Below, piece after piece: positions 17,896 to 27,034 of a DNA stretch of 64,000 nt. Source of the DNA: JAFKKS01 sp039808325 (GTDB lineage: Bacteria > Pseudomonadota > Alphaproteobacteria > Rhizobiales > Xanthobacteraceae); assembly GCA_039808325.1 (NCBI GenBank), contig JBDHSU010000003.1:16006-80005 (forward strand), given 5' to 3'. Within the stretch, counting starts at the first letter, position 1, and the number at the start of each line of letters is the position of its first letter. The notes below the pieces were generated by a model. It searched no databases. It saw only the letters and a list, made by a program, of their open reading frames with translations, and was not told the DNA's origin. Made by a program: the position numbers and the translations under genes.

Positions 17896-18683
17896 GTTCC
17901 TCGCTCCTCTCCGTCCGCGACCTGCACATCAGCTTCGGCGGCGTCAGGGTCCTCCAGGGGGTCAATCTCGAGGTGAAGCCGCTGGAGATCCGCGGCCTCA
18001 TCGGTCCGAACGGCGCCGGCAAGACGACGCTGCTCAACGCGATCTGCGGCATGCACCGCCCGCAGCAGGGCGCGATCGCGATCGAGGGACAGTCCGTCAT
18101 CGGACTGAAGCCCAGCCAGATCGCCGAGCGCGGTCTCGGGCGCACGTTCCAGACCTCGCAGCTCTTCAAGGGCATGACGGTTCTCGAAAACCTGATGACC
18201 GGCCTGCATCGCCGCACCACGACCGGCTTTCTCAGCGCCGGTCTCTATCTCCGCCGCGGGCGGGAGGAAGAGGTGCGCACGGAGGAGGAAGCGCGGCGCG
18301 TCCTGCAGTTCGTCGGCATGGCGGATTTCGCGGACCGCCGCGGGACGGCGCTGTCGTTCGGGCAGCAGCGCGTGGTCGAGATCGCGCGCACGCTGATCGG
18401 CGATCCGAAGATCGTGCTGCTCGACGAGCCGGCGGTCGGCCTCAGCCTCAATCGCCTCGCCGAACTCGACGCCCTGCTGCGGCGCATCCGCGACCAGAAA
18501 GGCGTCACGCTCATCCTCATCGAGCACGTCATCCGCCTGGTCATGGATGTGTGCGACCAGGTGAGCGTGCTCGGCGCGGGGCGCGTCATCGCCGACGGCG
18601 CGCCTGAAACCGTCCGCAACGATCCGGGTGTCATCGAGGCCTACCTCGGAAAGGAGCTCCGTGCTCGACATCCAGCATCTTAA
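17892..18683 (+). CDS. Liv-type ABC transporter ATP-binding protein (LivG)
   Basis: A 263-residue ATPase. Walker A is GPNGAGKTT at about 39-47. TFQTSQLFKGMTVLENLM is the LivG Q-loop region. The signature is replaced by LSFGQQR, as is usual in LivG. Walker B is IVLLDEP, followed by AVGLS. The start at ATG 17892 overlaps the livM stop (ATGA). Its 3' end overlaps the livF start by 23 bp, which indicates translational coupling. Confidence 0.93.
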   Translation: MSSSLLSVRDLHISFGGVRVLQGVNLEVKPLEIRGLIGPNGAGKTTLLNAICGMHRPQQGAIAIEGQSVIGLKPSQIAERGLGRTFQTSQLFKGMTVLENLMTGLHRRTTTGFLSAGLYLRRGREEEVRTEEEARRVLQFVGMADFADRRGTALSFGQQRVVEIARTLIGDPKIVLLDEPAVGLSLNRLAELDALLRRIRDQKGVTLILIEHVIRLVMDVCDQVSVLGAGRVIADGAPETVRNDPGVIEAYLGKELRARHPAS

Positions 18684-19365
18684 GGTCTCGTACGGGATCA
18701 CGCAGGTCCTGCGGGACGTCACCTTCCAGGTACCGCAGGGCTCGATCGTCGCGCTGCTCGGCGGCAACGGCTCCGGCAAGACGACGCTGCTCAACACGCT
18801 GAACGGCCTCGTGCGCCCGGCCGGCGGCTCGGTGCGGTTCGAGGGCGCGGAGTGCGCCGGCCTTACGCCCGACAAGATCGTTCGGCGCGGGATTGCGCAG
18901 GTTCCGCAGGGCCGCGAGGTGTGGCCGAGCATGTCGGTGTTGGAAAATGTCGAGCTCGGCGCCGCGACGCGGAGCGACTGGCCCGCCATCAAGACGGACA
19001 TCGACGAGGTGTTCACGCTCTTTCCGAAATTGCAGCCGCACAGGCATCGCCGCGCCGGCACCTTGAGCGGCGGCGAGCAGCAGATGATCGCCATCGGCCG
19101 CGCGCTGATGGCGAGGCCGCGCTGCCTCTTGATGGACGAGCCTTCCGCCGGCCTCGCGCCCGCGATCGTCGGCGACATGGTCGATACGATCCTGGCGCTC
19201 AACAAGCGCGGGCTGACGATCCTCCTCGTAGAGCAGAATATCGGCGTCGCGGCCGCGGTCGCCGAATTCGCGCACATCTTGCAGGGCGGCGAAATCTCGT
19301 TCTCAGGGCCGGCCGCGGGGCTCGTCGACAATCCGGAAGTGCTGAAGTCCTATCTCGGACGGTGA
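18661..19365 (+). CDS. Liv-type ABC transporter ATP-binding protein (LivF)
   Basis: A 234-residue ATPase. It has Walker A GGNGSGKTT, the LivF-typical IAQVPQGREVWPSMSVLENV, signature LSGGEQQ, Walker B CLLMDEPSAGLAP and the H-loop region LLVEQN. The GTG at 18661 is chosen because AAGGAG lies 5 nt upstream and the strand VLDIQHLKVSYG then starts the protein. It completes a five-subunit uptake system. Confidence 0.92.
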   Translation: MLDIQHLKVSYGITQVLRDVTFQVPQGSIVALLGGNGSGKTTLLNTLNGLVRPAGGSVRFEGAECAGLTPDKIVRRGIAQVPQGREVWPSMSVLENVELGAATRSDWPAIKTDIDEVFTLFPKLQPHRHRRAGTLSGGEQQMIAIGRALMARPRCLLMDEPSAGLAPAIVGDMVDTILALNKRGLTILLVEQNIGVAAAVAEFAHILQGGEISFSGPAAGLVDNPEVLKSYLGR

Positions 19366-19439
19366 CGGCGCGCGCCGCGCCCGCTACGGTGAGGCACGCC
19401 GCTGCGCTGCGGCCCTATTTGTCTCACCGGAGATAGAGC

Positions 19440-20144
19440 ATGCCGCAGGAGAAAGTCGCCATCATCACCGCCGGCGGCAGCGGCATGGGCGCGGGCGCCG
19501 CGCGCAAGCTCGCCGAGGACGGCTTCAAGGTCGCGATCCTTTCGTCATCCGGCAAGGGCGAGGCGCTGGCGAAAGCGCTCGGCGGCATCGGCGTCACCGG
19601 CTCCAACCAATCGAACGACGACGTGAAGCGCCTGGTCGACCTGACCATGGAGCGCTGGGGGCGCGTCGACGCCCTCGTCAACAGCGCCGGCCACGGCCCG
19701 CGCGCGCCGCTGCTCGATCTTAGCGACGAGGATTGGCATCGCGGCATGGAGGTCTATTTCCTCAGCGCCGTGCGGCCGACGCGGCTGGTGACGCCGATCA
19801 TGCAACGCCAGCGCGCCGGCGCGATCGTCAACATCTCGACCTTCGCCACGTTCGAGCCGGATCCGGCGTTTCCGACGTCGGGCGTGTTCCGCGCGGGCCT
19901 CGCGTCCTTCGCCAAGCAATTCGCCGACCGCTACGCGGCGGAGAATATCCGCATGAACAACGTGCTGCCGGGCTTCATCGACAGCCTGCCGGAGAAGCCG
20001 GAATTGCGCCAGCGCATCCCGATGCGGCGCTACGGCAAGACGGGCGAAGTCTCGGAACTGATCGCGTTCCTCGCCTCCGACCGCGCCGGCTACATCACCG
20101 GACAGAACATCCGCATCGATGGCGGCATCACGCGTTCAGTCTAG
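19440..20144 (+). CDS. SDR-family oxidoreductase
   Basis: Short-chain dehydrogenase of 234 residues. The cofactor loop is TAGGSGMGAG at about 10-19. NSAG stands in for NNAG (ALVNSAGHG). The strand-five region reads IVNISTFATFEPDPAFPTSG, where the canonical YxxxK is not present: the position reads FRAGLASFAK, so the catalytic Tyr is replaced by Phe. The C-terminus GQNIRIDGGITRSV is typical. It lies 74 bp after livF, probably the last gene of the CaiB-Liv operon. Loss of the Tyr makes a standard dehydrogenase reaction uncertain. Confidence 0.85.
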   Translation: MPQEKVAIITAGGSGMGAGAARKLAEDGFKVAILSSSGKGEALAKALGGIGVTGSNQSNDDVKRLVDLTMERWGRVDALVNSAGHGPRAPLLDLSDEDWHRGMEVYFLSAVRPTRLVTPIMQRQRAGAIVNISTFATFEPDPAFPTSGVFRAGLASFAKQFADRYAAENIRMNNVLPGFIDSLPEKPELRQRIPMRRYGKTGEVSELIAFLASDRAGYITGQNIRIDGGITRSV

Positions 20145-20146
20145 AG

Positions 20147-20266
20147 TCTGATCCCGCGGCATTGAATCAGACCCGTCGTTATCGTCTTGTTTGAGCATGA
20201 TCCCCGGGTCGAGCCCGAGGGCATGCTTTTCCGAAAACCGGTTTCCACCTTCGGGATCATGCTTTA
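20147..20266. repeat. Rhizobiales intergenic palindromic repeat, copy 1
   Basis: GTCTGAT...ATTGAATCAGAC is followed by GTTTGAGCATGATC, TTTTCCGAAAACCGG and GGGATCATGC. The ends GAGCATGATC and GGATCATGC are inverted and can form a long hairpin. The element matches the copy at 58660-58749 over most of its length, with an insertion (CCCGGGTCGAGCCCGAGGGCATGC) in the left arm. It sits between the convergent SDR and molybdoenzyme genes, where it could act as a transcription stop. Confidence 0.7.
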
Positions 20267-20304
20267 ACGCAAGGCAGGCTGGCGCCCCCTTTTCGGAGGC
20301 ATGC

Positions 20305-23300
20305 TCAAGCGTCCAGCGTCATGTCCGTGAGCGGGATCGCCTGACACGTCAGGCAACCGCCCTCCCCGAGGTCCTCCTTCGCGACGGCGCAGGCCGCCTC
20401 GCCGTCCACCACGCCAACGAAGCAGCTCTCGCATTGGCCGACGCGGCAGCCGGTCGGAATGCGCACGCCGTTCTTCTCCGCCAGATCGAGGATCGATCCG
20501 CTCTCCGGCGTCCATTCGAGCTCGACGCCCGAGCGCGCGAAGCGGATGCGGTGCTTCGCGTCCGCGGAGGGCGCGGCGAGCGGCCGTGGCGAGACGAAGC
20601 GCTCCTGAAAAATCTCGAAACGCGGAACGCCCAGCATCACGAGAGCATCCCCGACATCCGTCATCATCGCGTCCGGACCGCAAAGGTAGAAACGCGCGCG
20701 CCGCGCGATGAGCGACGGATCGAACAAATGCGCGGCAAGGCGCCCGCGATGCGTGAAGCCGTCACCGACGCGATCGCCCTCGTCCGGCCGCGAATAGAAA
20801 GTGACGATGCGCAGTTCCGGCATCCGCGCGGCGAGCGCGTCCAGCCGCGTCTTGAACGCATGGTCCTGCCCATTGCGGACGCCGTAATAGAGCCAGACCT
20901 CCGGCCGCCGCGACTGCCGCGCCAGCATTTCGAGATAGCTCATGAACGGCGTGATGCCGATGCCACCGGCCACCAGCACGACCGGGAACTCATTGCGCAG
21001 CGGCAGCACGAAGCGGCCCGACGGCAGTTGCGCCAGGAGCGTCTGGCCGGGCTTCAGATCGTCGACGAGCTTCGACGAGACAAGTCCGTCTGCGACCTTC
21101 TTCACCGAGACGCGATACTGCGCGCAGGCTTCGCCCCCGTCGCCGGAGAGCGAGTAGGATCGCACGCGGCCTTCCGCCGCCGCCGCTTCGTCCAACGCAA
21201 CCGTCAGAAACTGCCCCGGTTGGTACGGTGGCAGCAGCCCGCCGTCAGGCCGCGCGAGCAGGATCGAAACCGTCTCGTGCGCCTCGTTGCGCAGGTCAAC
21301 GACGCGCAACGGCTCGAAACCCTCCCAGAATGAAGCGGCATGGTCCGGCGGCGCGAGCGCGATGTCGCAGCGCGACGAGCGCATGCCGGGCGCGCCGCTG
21401 ACCGGGTCGCGGGCTTCGGCGGAGATGAGCGAATTGAAATTGGCGACGGTGCGATCCGCGACATCGTAGCCGGGCGCGCCGAGGTCGGGGCACGCCTGCC
21501 ACCAGCCGTAGTCCGCCGCGACGACGCGCGCATCGAGATCGGGTTCGAGGCGCGCCGCCATGGTGATGGCGCCGAAGGCGGTCGCGACGCGGACGGCACG
21601 GCCTTCCGTAATTCCTTTCGCCGCCGCGAGCGAGGGATGCAGGTAGACGCGCGGTACCGGCGAGCGCCGGCGCAGCGAGGCGATGCCGCGCTGTTGGCTG
21701 TGGCAGTAGTAGCCGTCCTTCGCCGTCGTCAACACATAAGGGAAGCGCCCGTGATCCGCCGCCGCGCCGGACTTGTGTCCCGGCTCGACATGGCGCGGCA
21801 CCGGCGGAACACCATTGAGATGCATCCGCTCGGAATAGATCTCGATGCGTCGCGTCGGCGTATTGAACCCGCGCACGCCGCTTCCGGTCTTCTCGGCATA
21901 TTTGCGGAAGCGGTGCTGCAGCGGAATGCGGATGCCTTCAGGCTTCGCGCGCAGATCGTCGACGGTGATGCCGAGCGGCTCGAGCGAATAATTCCAGCCT
22001 TTGTCGAAATCGCCGTCGAAGAATTTGTCGCCGAAGCCAAGCCGTTTCGCGAGTTCGGCCGCGATCCACATGTCGGACCGGCTCTCGCCCACCGGCGCGA
22101 CCATGCGCTGGCGCAGTTGAACGTGCTCCTGCGCTTCCGGCGTGATCTCGAAGCCGACACGCAGCGCCTCGCGCTCCCAGGCGGTTCCGACCGGCAGAAT
22201 GATATCCGCCGTCTGCGCGGTCGGCGACATGAAGAGGTCGCAATGGACCTGGAACTCCAGCGCTTCCAGCGCGCGCTGCGTGGTGCGCTGGTCGCCATGC
22301 GAGACGACGATGTTGGCGCCGAAGCCGATCAGCGCGCGCACGCGGTACGGCTCGCCCTCGAGGATCGCGTGCGTAAGATCGCGCCCGGTGATCCAGCCTT
22401 GGCTCGGCGGGCCGATCGGGCGCTCCCGCAAGCCGAGCGCCTTGCGCTTTTGCGCGTCCGGCATGTCGTCGTAGCTGCTGAGCGGCCTCACCGGATGCGC
22501 GCCCCACAGCACGTTGCCGCCGGAGGCGTCGAACCAATCCTTCATGCCGAACAGGAGCGAGATGGCGCGCTCGGTCTGCGTCGCGTTGGTGTGCTGCCCG
22601 ATGCCCGTCCAGCCATAGTGGCAGGCGCGCGGCGCGGCCGCGAGCATCGCGGCGAGCGCGTGAAGCTGCTCCGCCGGGACCCAGGTCAGTTCCGCGACAC
22701 GCTCCGGCGTGTAGCCGTCCGCGGCCTCGCGCAGCGCCGCGAAGGCGGGCCGGCATTCGACCGGGCCTTCGGTCGTCTGAACAGTGTAGCGTCCCGCAAG
22801 GGCAACCCGCGCGGCCAAGTCGGCGTCGAGAGCGCGCGCCGTATCGTACGCGGCCGGGGCCTCGGCCTCGGCATCCCAAACGACGAACGCATCGGCGCCG
22901 CCGAGGCCGGCCGCGGCGGCGCGCAGGAAAGCGCCGTTGTCGGCGCGCACCAGCAGCGGCGCGTTGGTCCAGCGCCGCACGAAGGCGTCGTCATAGGTCT
23001 CCTGCTCGATCATCAAGCGGATGACGCCGAGAGCCAGGGCGCCGTCGCTTCCCGGCCGCACGCGCAGCCAGAGGTCGGCCTGCGCGGCGAGCGCCGTCTT
23101 GCGCGGATCGACGACGATGAGCTTGGCGCCGCGGCGGCGGCCCTCGCCGATCGCCTCCGCCTGTGCGAGCCAGGAATTGGTCGGGTTATGCCCCCACAGG
23201 ACGATAAGGTCGGTGTCGCGATAATCCGGCACGCCGATGATCGCGCCGAAGGTGAACTCGGCCGCGTGGTCCTTGTGCCAATTACAGAGCTCGGTGGCGT

Positions 23301-23757
23301 AGGCGAGGTTCGGGCTGCCGAAATTCCAGACGAAACGCTCAAGCCACGGCAGGCTGTCGGACAGCGACGTCGCGCTCGGCGTCGTGAAGGAGAACGCCAC
23401 CGCTTCGGGACCGTCGGTCCGTGCGATCTCGCCCATCTTGCCGGCGATGGTATCGAGCGCCTCCTCCCAGGTGATACGCTCCCAGCCCGGATCGCGGCTG
23501 GTCTTCGGCTGCGTGCGCCGCAGCGGCGTCGTCAGGCGGCGGGCGCTGTGCACGATCTCGGGCGCCGCGCGCCCCTTCGGGCACAGCGCCTTGCCGGTCG
23601 GATGCGAGGGCAGCGGCTTCACCGCGACGAGGCGGCCGTTCTCGATGATGTTCAGCGAACCGCAGCGCGAGCGGCACAGCGTGCAGAAGCCGGGCTTTTC
23701 CTCCCGCCGCAGGAGCGGCTCTGCCGACGTGTGTTCCGGCTGGACATGCGTATTCAT
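20305..23757 (-). CDS. Molybdopterin oxidoreductase fused to a flavin/2Fe-2S reductase
   Basis: A single 1150-residue frame with two enzymes. Residues 1 to about 760 are a DMSO-reductase-family molybdopterin enzyme. A 4Fe-4S site uses Cys25, Cys28, Cys32 and Cys59 (CxxCxxxC...C), and Cys158 in ATELCNWH is at the position of the Mo ligand. A molybdopterin-dinucleotide domain covers about 640-760. From about 805 a ferredoxin-reductase module follows: RSYSLSG for FAD (866-872), GGIGITPF for the nucleotide (about 931) and CGPDAMM (about 1026). A plant-type 2Fe-2S domain ends it (Cys1104, Cys1109, Cys1112, Cys1138). NAD(P)H electrons could thus reach the Mo centre within one chain. There is no Tat-like leader, so it is probably cytoplasmic. 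No partner subunit is adjacent. Substrate unknown. Confidence 0.88.
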   Translation of the reverse strand: MNTHVQPEHTSAEPLLRREEKPGFCTLCRSRCGSLNIIENGRLVAVKPLPSHPTGKALCPKGRAAPEIVHSARRLTTPLRRTQPKTSRDPGWERITWEEALDTIAGKMGEIARTDGPEAVAFSFTTPSATSLSDSLPWLERFVWNFGSPNLAYATELCNWHKDHAAEFTFGAIIGVPDYRDTDLIVLWGHNPTNSWLAQAEAIGEGRRRGAKLIVVDPRKTALAAQADLWLRVRPGSDGALALGVIRLMIEQETYDDAFVRRWTNAPLLVRADNGAFLRAAAAGLGGADAFVVWDAEAEAPAAYDTARALDADLAARVALAGRYTVQTTEGPVECRPAFAALREAADGYTPERVAELTWVPAEQLHALAAMLAAAPRACHYGWTGIGQHTNATQTERAISLLFGMKDWFDASGGNVLWGAHPVRPLSSYDDMPDAQKRKALGLRERPIGPPSQGWITGRDLTHAILEGEPYRVRALIGFGANIVVSHGDQRTTQRALEALEFQVHCDLFMSPTAQTADIILPVGTAWEREALRVGFEITPEAQEHVQLRQRMVAPVGESRSDMWIAAELAKRLGFGDKFFDGDFDKGWNYSLEPLGITVDDLRAKPEGIRIPLQHRFRKYAEKTGSGVRGFNTPTRRIEIYSERMHLNGVPPVPRHVEPGHKSGAAADHGRFPYVLTTAKDGYYCHSQQRGIASLRRRSPVPRVYLHPSLAAAKGITEGRAVRVATAFGAITMAARLEPDLDARVVAADYGWWQACPDLGAPGYDVADRTVANFNSLISAEARDPVSGAPGMRSSRCDIALAPPDHAASFWEGFEPLRVVDLRNEAHETVSILLARPDGGLLPPYQPGQFLTVALDEAAAAEGRVRSYSLSGDGGEACAQYRVSVKKVADGLVSSKLVDDLKPGQTLLAQLPSGRFVLPLRNEFPVVLVAGGIGITPFMSYLEMLARQSRRPEVWLYYGVRNGQDHAFKTRLDALAARMPELRIVTFYSRPDEGDRVGDGFTHRGRLAAHLFDPSLIARRARFYLCGPDAMMTDVGDALVMLGVPRFEIFQERFVSPRPLAAPSADAKHRIRFARSGVELEWTPESGSILDLAEKNGVRIPTGCRVGQCESCFVGVVDGEAACAVAKEDLGEGGCLTCQAIPLTDMTLDA

Positions 23758-23924
23758 GGCGCGACGGCCTCGAAGCTTTCGCCAACTCTACCGCACGCCG
23801 CCCCCCGCATCCAGGGCTTGGCCGCAGCGACACACGTCATGGCGATTCCTGAACATCGCAACCATAGGCGGCGGTTGGCGCAGACGACACGGTCGCGGGG
23901 TGTCCGCGGAACGGACCCGCGGCA

Positions 23925-26900
23925 TCAGGCGGGCGCGCGCACGGGCCGCGGACGCCTGCGGCCGGCCAGGCGGCGATGCAGCCGGTCGAGCAGCAGATAG
24001 ATGATCGGCGTCGTATAGAGCGTGAGGATCTGCGAGACGACCAGGCCGCCCATGATGGTGATGCCGAGCGGACGGCGCAGTTCCGAACCCGGCCCGGAGG
24101 CGATGACGAGCGGCAGCGCGCCGAGAAGCGCGGCCAGCGTCGTCATCAGGATCGGGCGGAAGCGCTCGAGGCAGGCCTCGTAGATCGCGCGCTCCGGCGG
24201 CAAGCCGCGCTGGCGCTCCGCTTCCAGGGCGAAGTCGACCAGCATGATGCCGTTCTTCTTCACGATGCCGATGAGGAGGATGATGCCGATGAAGGCGATG
24301 ATGGTGAGCTCCGAGCCGAAGATGCGCAGCGCGAGCAGCGCGCCGAGCCCGGCCGACGGTAAGGTGGAGATGATCGTGATCGGATGCGCGAGGCTTTCGT
24401 AAAGGACGCCGAGCACGATGTAGACGGCGACCAGCGCGGCGAGGATAAGCAGCGGCTGCGCGCCGGCGCCCTGCCGGAACGCGAGAACGTCGCCGGCAAA
24501 ATCCGCATGCAATGAGTCGGGCAGATGCAATGCCGCGACCGCATCGAGCACGGACGTCATCGCGGATTCCAACGCCACCCCCGGCCGCAGGTTGAAACTC
24601 ACGGTCGCGGCGGGAAACTGCCCCTGATGGTTGACGAGAAGCGGCGCCAGGCCGCGCTCGAAATGCGCGACGGCGGAAAGCGGCACCTGCGTCCCGTTCG
24701 CGCCTTCGACGTAGACCTGCTTCAGGTTCTCCGGGTCCTGCGACAGGTGCGGCGGCACTTCGAGGATGACGCGGTATTGGTTGCGCTGGGTGTAGATGGT
24801 CGAGATCTGGCGCTGCGAGAACGCGTTGTTGAGCGCGTTGTCGATGTCCTCCACCTTGACGCCGAGCCGCGCCGCCGCCTGCCGGTCGATCACGACATTG
24901 ACCTGCAATCCGCCCTGCTCGCGGTCGGCGGATACGTCGGTGATGCCGGGCAGCGCCTTGATCGCGTCCTGCACGCGCGGAAACCAGCGTTGCAGCTCGG
25001 CGATGTCGGGACTCCATACCGTGAACTGATACTGCGAGCGGCTCTGCCGCCCGCCGACGCGCACGTCCTGCGCCGGCACCATGAACAGGCGAATGCCGGC
25101 AATGCCCTCGAGCTTCTTGCGCAGACGATCGACGACCTGCGCCGTGCTGGCGCCGCCGCGTTCTTCGAGCGGTTTCAGGCTGATGAACATGCGCCCCTGA
25201 TTGACCGAGCCGTTCCAGCCCGAGCCGCCGACGGACGAGCCGACGCCGGAGATCGCCGGGTCGGCGGCGACGATGTCGAGCACCTGTTTCTGCAACGCCG
25301 CCATGGTCTGATACGACACGTCGGGCGACGCGCGCGTCGCGCCGAAGACGAGCCCGGTGTCGTCCTGCGGGAAATAGCCCTTCGGTGTCTTGACGTAGAG
25401 GTCGACGGTGAGCGCGACGGTCGCCAGCATCACCACGAGCATCAGGATGCGATGGCGAAGGACGACGCCAAGCGTCGCCGCATAGAAGCGCGTGAGCCAC
25501 GACATGATCGCCGTCATCCAGCGGTCGAGCCTGGTCGCGTCATCGCTCGGCACCGCCTTGACGTAATGCGCGCAGATCATCGGCGTCACGGTGAGCGACA
25601 CGACCGTCGAAATGGCGATGGCGAAAACGAGTGTCACCGAGAACTCGCGGAACAGACGGCCGACGACCCCGCCCATGAACAGCAGCGGGATGAAAGCCGC
25701 GATCAGCGACACGCTGATGGAGACGACGGTGAAGCCGATCTGGCGCGCGCCGTCGATCGCCGCCTGCAGCGGCGTCGCGCCACGTTCGAGATTGCGGAAG
25801 GCGTTCTCGATCATCACGATGGCGTCGTCGACGACGAAGCCGATGGAGATGGCGAGCGCCATCAGCGAGAGATTGTCGATGGAGAAACCCGCGAGCCACA
25901 TGGCGGCGCAGGTGCCGGCGAGCGAGAGCGGCACCGTGATGCCCGCGGCCGCCGTCGCCGCGAGGCGGCGCAGGAACAGGAACACGACCAGCATGACGAG
26001 CACGACGGTCGCCGCCAGCGTGAGCTGCATGTCCAGGACGCTGGCGCGGATCGTGGTCGTGCGGTCGGACAGGATGGAGATGTCGATGCCGGCGGGAATC
26101 CAGCGCCGCAATTCCGGCAGCAGCGTCTTGATGCGGTCCACCGTGTCGATGACGTTGGCGTCGCCCTGCTTGGTGATGATCAGAAGCACCGCCGGCTGCC
26201 GATTGAACCAGGCGGCGGAGCGACTGTTGCGCGTTCCCTCCTCCACCTTGGCGATATCGCTGAGGCGCAGGACGTTGCCGTTGGCGGCGCGGATCACCAG
26301 CGGACGATAGTCCTCCGGCGTGCGGATCTGCCCGTTGGTCGCGAGCGTTTCGGCCTGGCTCCGATTGTCGAAGACGCCGAGCGGCGTCAGGCTGTTGGCG
26401 TTGGCGATGGCGGCGCGGACGTCCTCCAACGAAATCCCCGCCATGGCGATGAGGCTCGGGTCGACACGGACACGGATGGCCGGCTGTTCGGCGCCGCTCA
26501 CCGTGACGTCGGCAACGCCTTCCACCTGCGAGATGCGCTGCGCGATGACCGTGTCCGCCGCGTCGTAGATGGCGCTCGCCGGCATCGTCTTCGACGTCAG
26601 CGCGATGATCAGCACCGGCGCGGCCGACGGGTTGGCTTTGCGCATGGTCGGCAGGTTCGGAAGATCGCCGGGCAGATCGCTCATTGCCGCGTTGATCGCC
26701 GCCTGCACGTCGCGGCCGGCACGGTCGATGTTGCGGTCGAGGTCGAACTGCACCGTGATGTTGGTCGAGCCCAGCGAACTCACCGACGTGATCTCGGTGA
26801 CGCCGGAGATTTCGCCGAGGCGGCGCTCCAGCGGCGCGGCGACGGTCGCGGCCATGGTCTCCGGGTCGGCGCCGGGGCGGTTCGCCGACACGCGGATGGT

Positions 26901-27029
26901 GGCGAACTCGACGGTCGGCAGGCTCGACACCGGCAATTGCCGGTAAGCCACGACTCCGACCAGGAACAGCCCGACCGCCAGCAGCGTCGTCGCGATCGGG
27001 CGGAGGATGAAGGGATAGGAGAAGTTCAC
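23925..27029 (-). CDS. RND efflux pump permease (MdtC/AcrB-like)
   Basis: A 1034-residue inner-membrane proton/drug antiporter of the HAE1 type. It starts NFSYPFILRPIATTLLAVGLFLVGV. The proton-relay Asp pair is in FVVDDAIVMIENAFR (TM4). Large periplasmic loops fill about 40-330 and 560-860. Its start lies 5 bp after the stop of the next RND gene. Two adjacent, non-identical RND genes after one adaptor match the MdtB-MdtC arrangement, in which the pump is a B2C heterotrimer. Last gene of the sigma-sensor-efflux operon. MdtABC-type pumps export bile salts, novobiocin, flavonoids and similar amphiphiles; the substrate here is unknown. Confidence 0.92.
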   Translation of the reverse strand: MNFSYPFILRPIATTLLAVGLFLVGVVAYRQLPVSSLPTVEFATIRVSANRPGADPETMAATVAAPLERRLGEISGVTEITSVSSLGSTNITVQFDLDRNIDRAGRDVQAAINAAMSDLPGDLPNLPTMRKANPSAAPVLIIALTSKTMPASAIYDAADTVIAQRISQVEGVADVTVSGAEQPAIRVRVDPSLIAMAGISLEDVRAAIANANSLTPLGVFDNRSQAETLATNGQIRTPEDYRPLVIRAANGNVLRLSDIAKVEEGTRNSRSAAWFNRQPAVLLIITKQGDANVIDTVDRIKTLLPELRRWIPAGIDISILSDRTTTIRASVLDMQLTLAATVVLVMLVVFLFLRRLAATAAAGITVPLSLAGTCAAMWLAGFSIDNLSLMALAISIGFVVDDAIVMIENAFRNLERGATPLQAAIDGARQIGFTVVSISVSLIAAFIPLLFMGGVVGRLFREFSVTLVFAIAISTVVSLTVTPMICAHYVKAVPSDDATRLDRWMTAIMSWLTRFYAATLGVVLRHRILMLVVMLATVALTVDLYVKTPKGYFPQDDTGLVFGATRASPDVSYQTMAALQKQVLDIVAADPAISGVGSSVGGSGWNGSVNQGRMFISLKPLEERGGASTAQVVDRLRKKLEGIAGIRLFMVPAQDVRVGGRQSRSQYQFTVWSPDIAELQRWFPRVQDAIKALPGITDVSADREQGGLQVNVVIDRQAAARLGVKVEDIDNALNNAFSQRQISTIYTQRNQYRVILEVPPHLSQDPENLKQVYVEGANGTQVPLSAVAHFERGLAPLLVNHQGQFPAATVSFNLRPGVALESAMTSVLDAVAALHLPDSLHADFAGDVLAFRQGAGAQPLLILAALVAVYIVLGVLYESLAHPITIISTLPSAGLGALLALRIFGSELTIIAFIGIILLIGIVKKNGIMLVDFALEAERQRGLPPERAIYEACLERFRPILMTTLAALLGALPLVIASGPGSELRRPLGITIMGGLVVSQILTLYTTPIIYLLLDRLHRRLAGRRRPRPVRAPA

Positions 27030-27034
27030 GGCCG

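Noticed and set aside
21340..24000. Very long open frame on the plus strand opposite the molybdoenzyme fusion (similar ones oppose the RND genes at 24525-27152 and 27476-30469)
   Set aside because: They are Arg/His/Asp-rich shadows produced by high-GC codon bias on the opposite strand and show no domain motifs, while the minus-strand proteins are clearly real.
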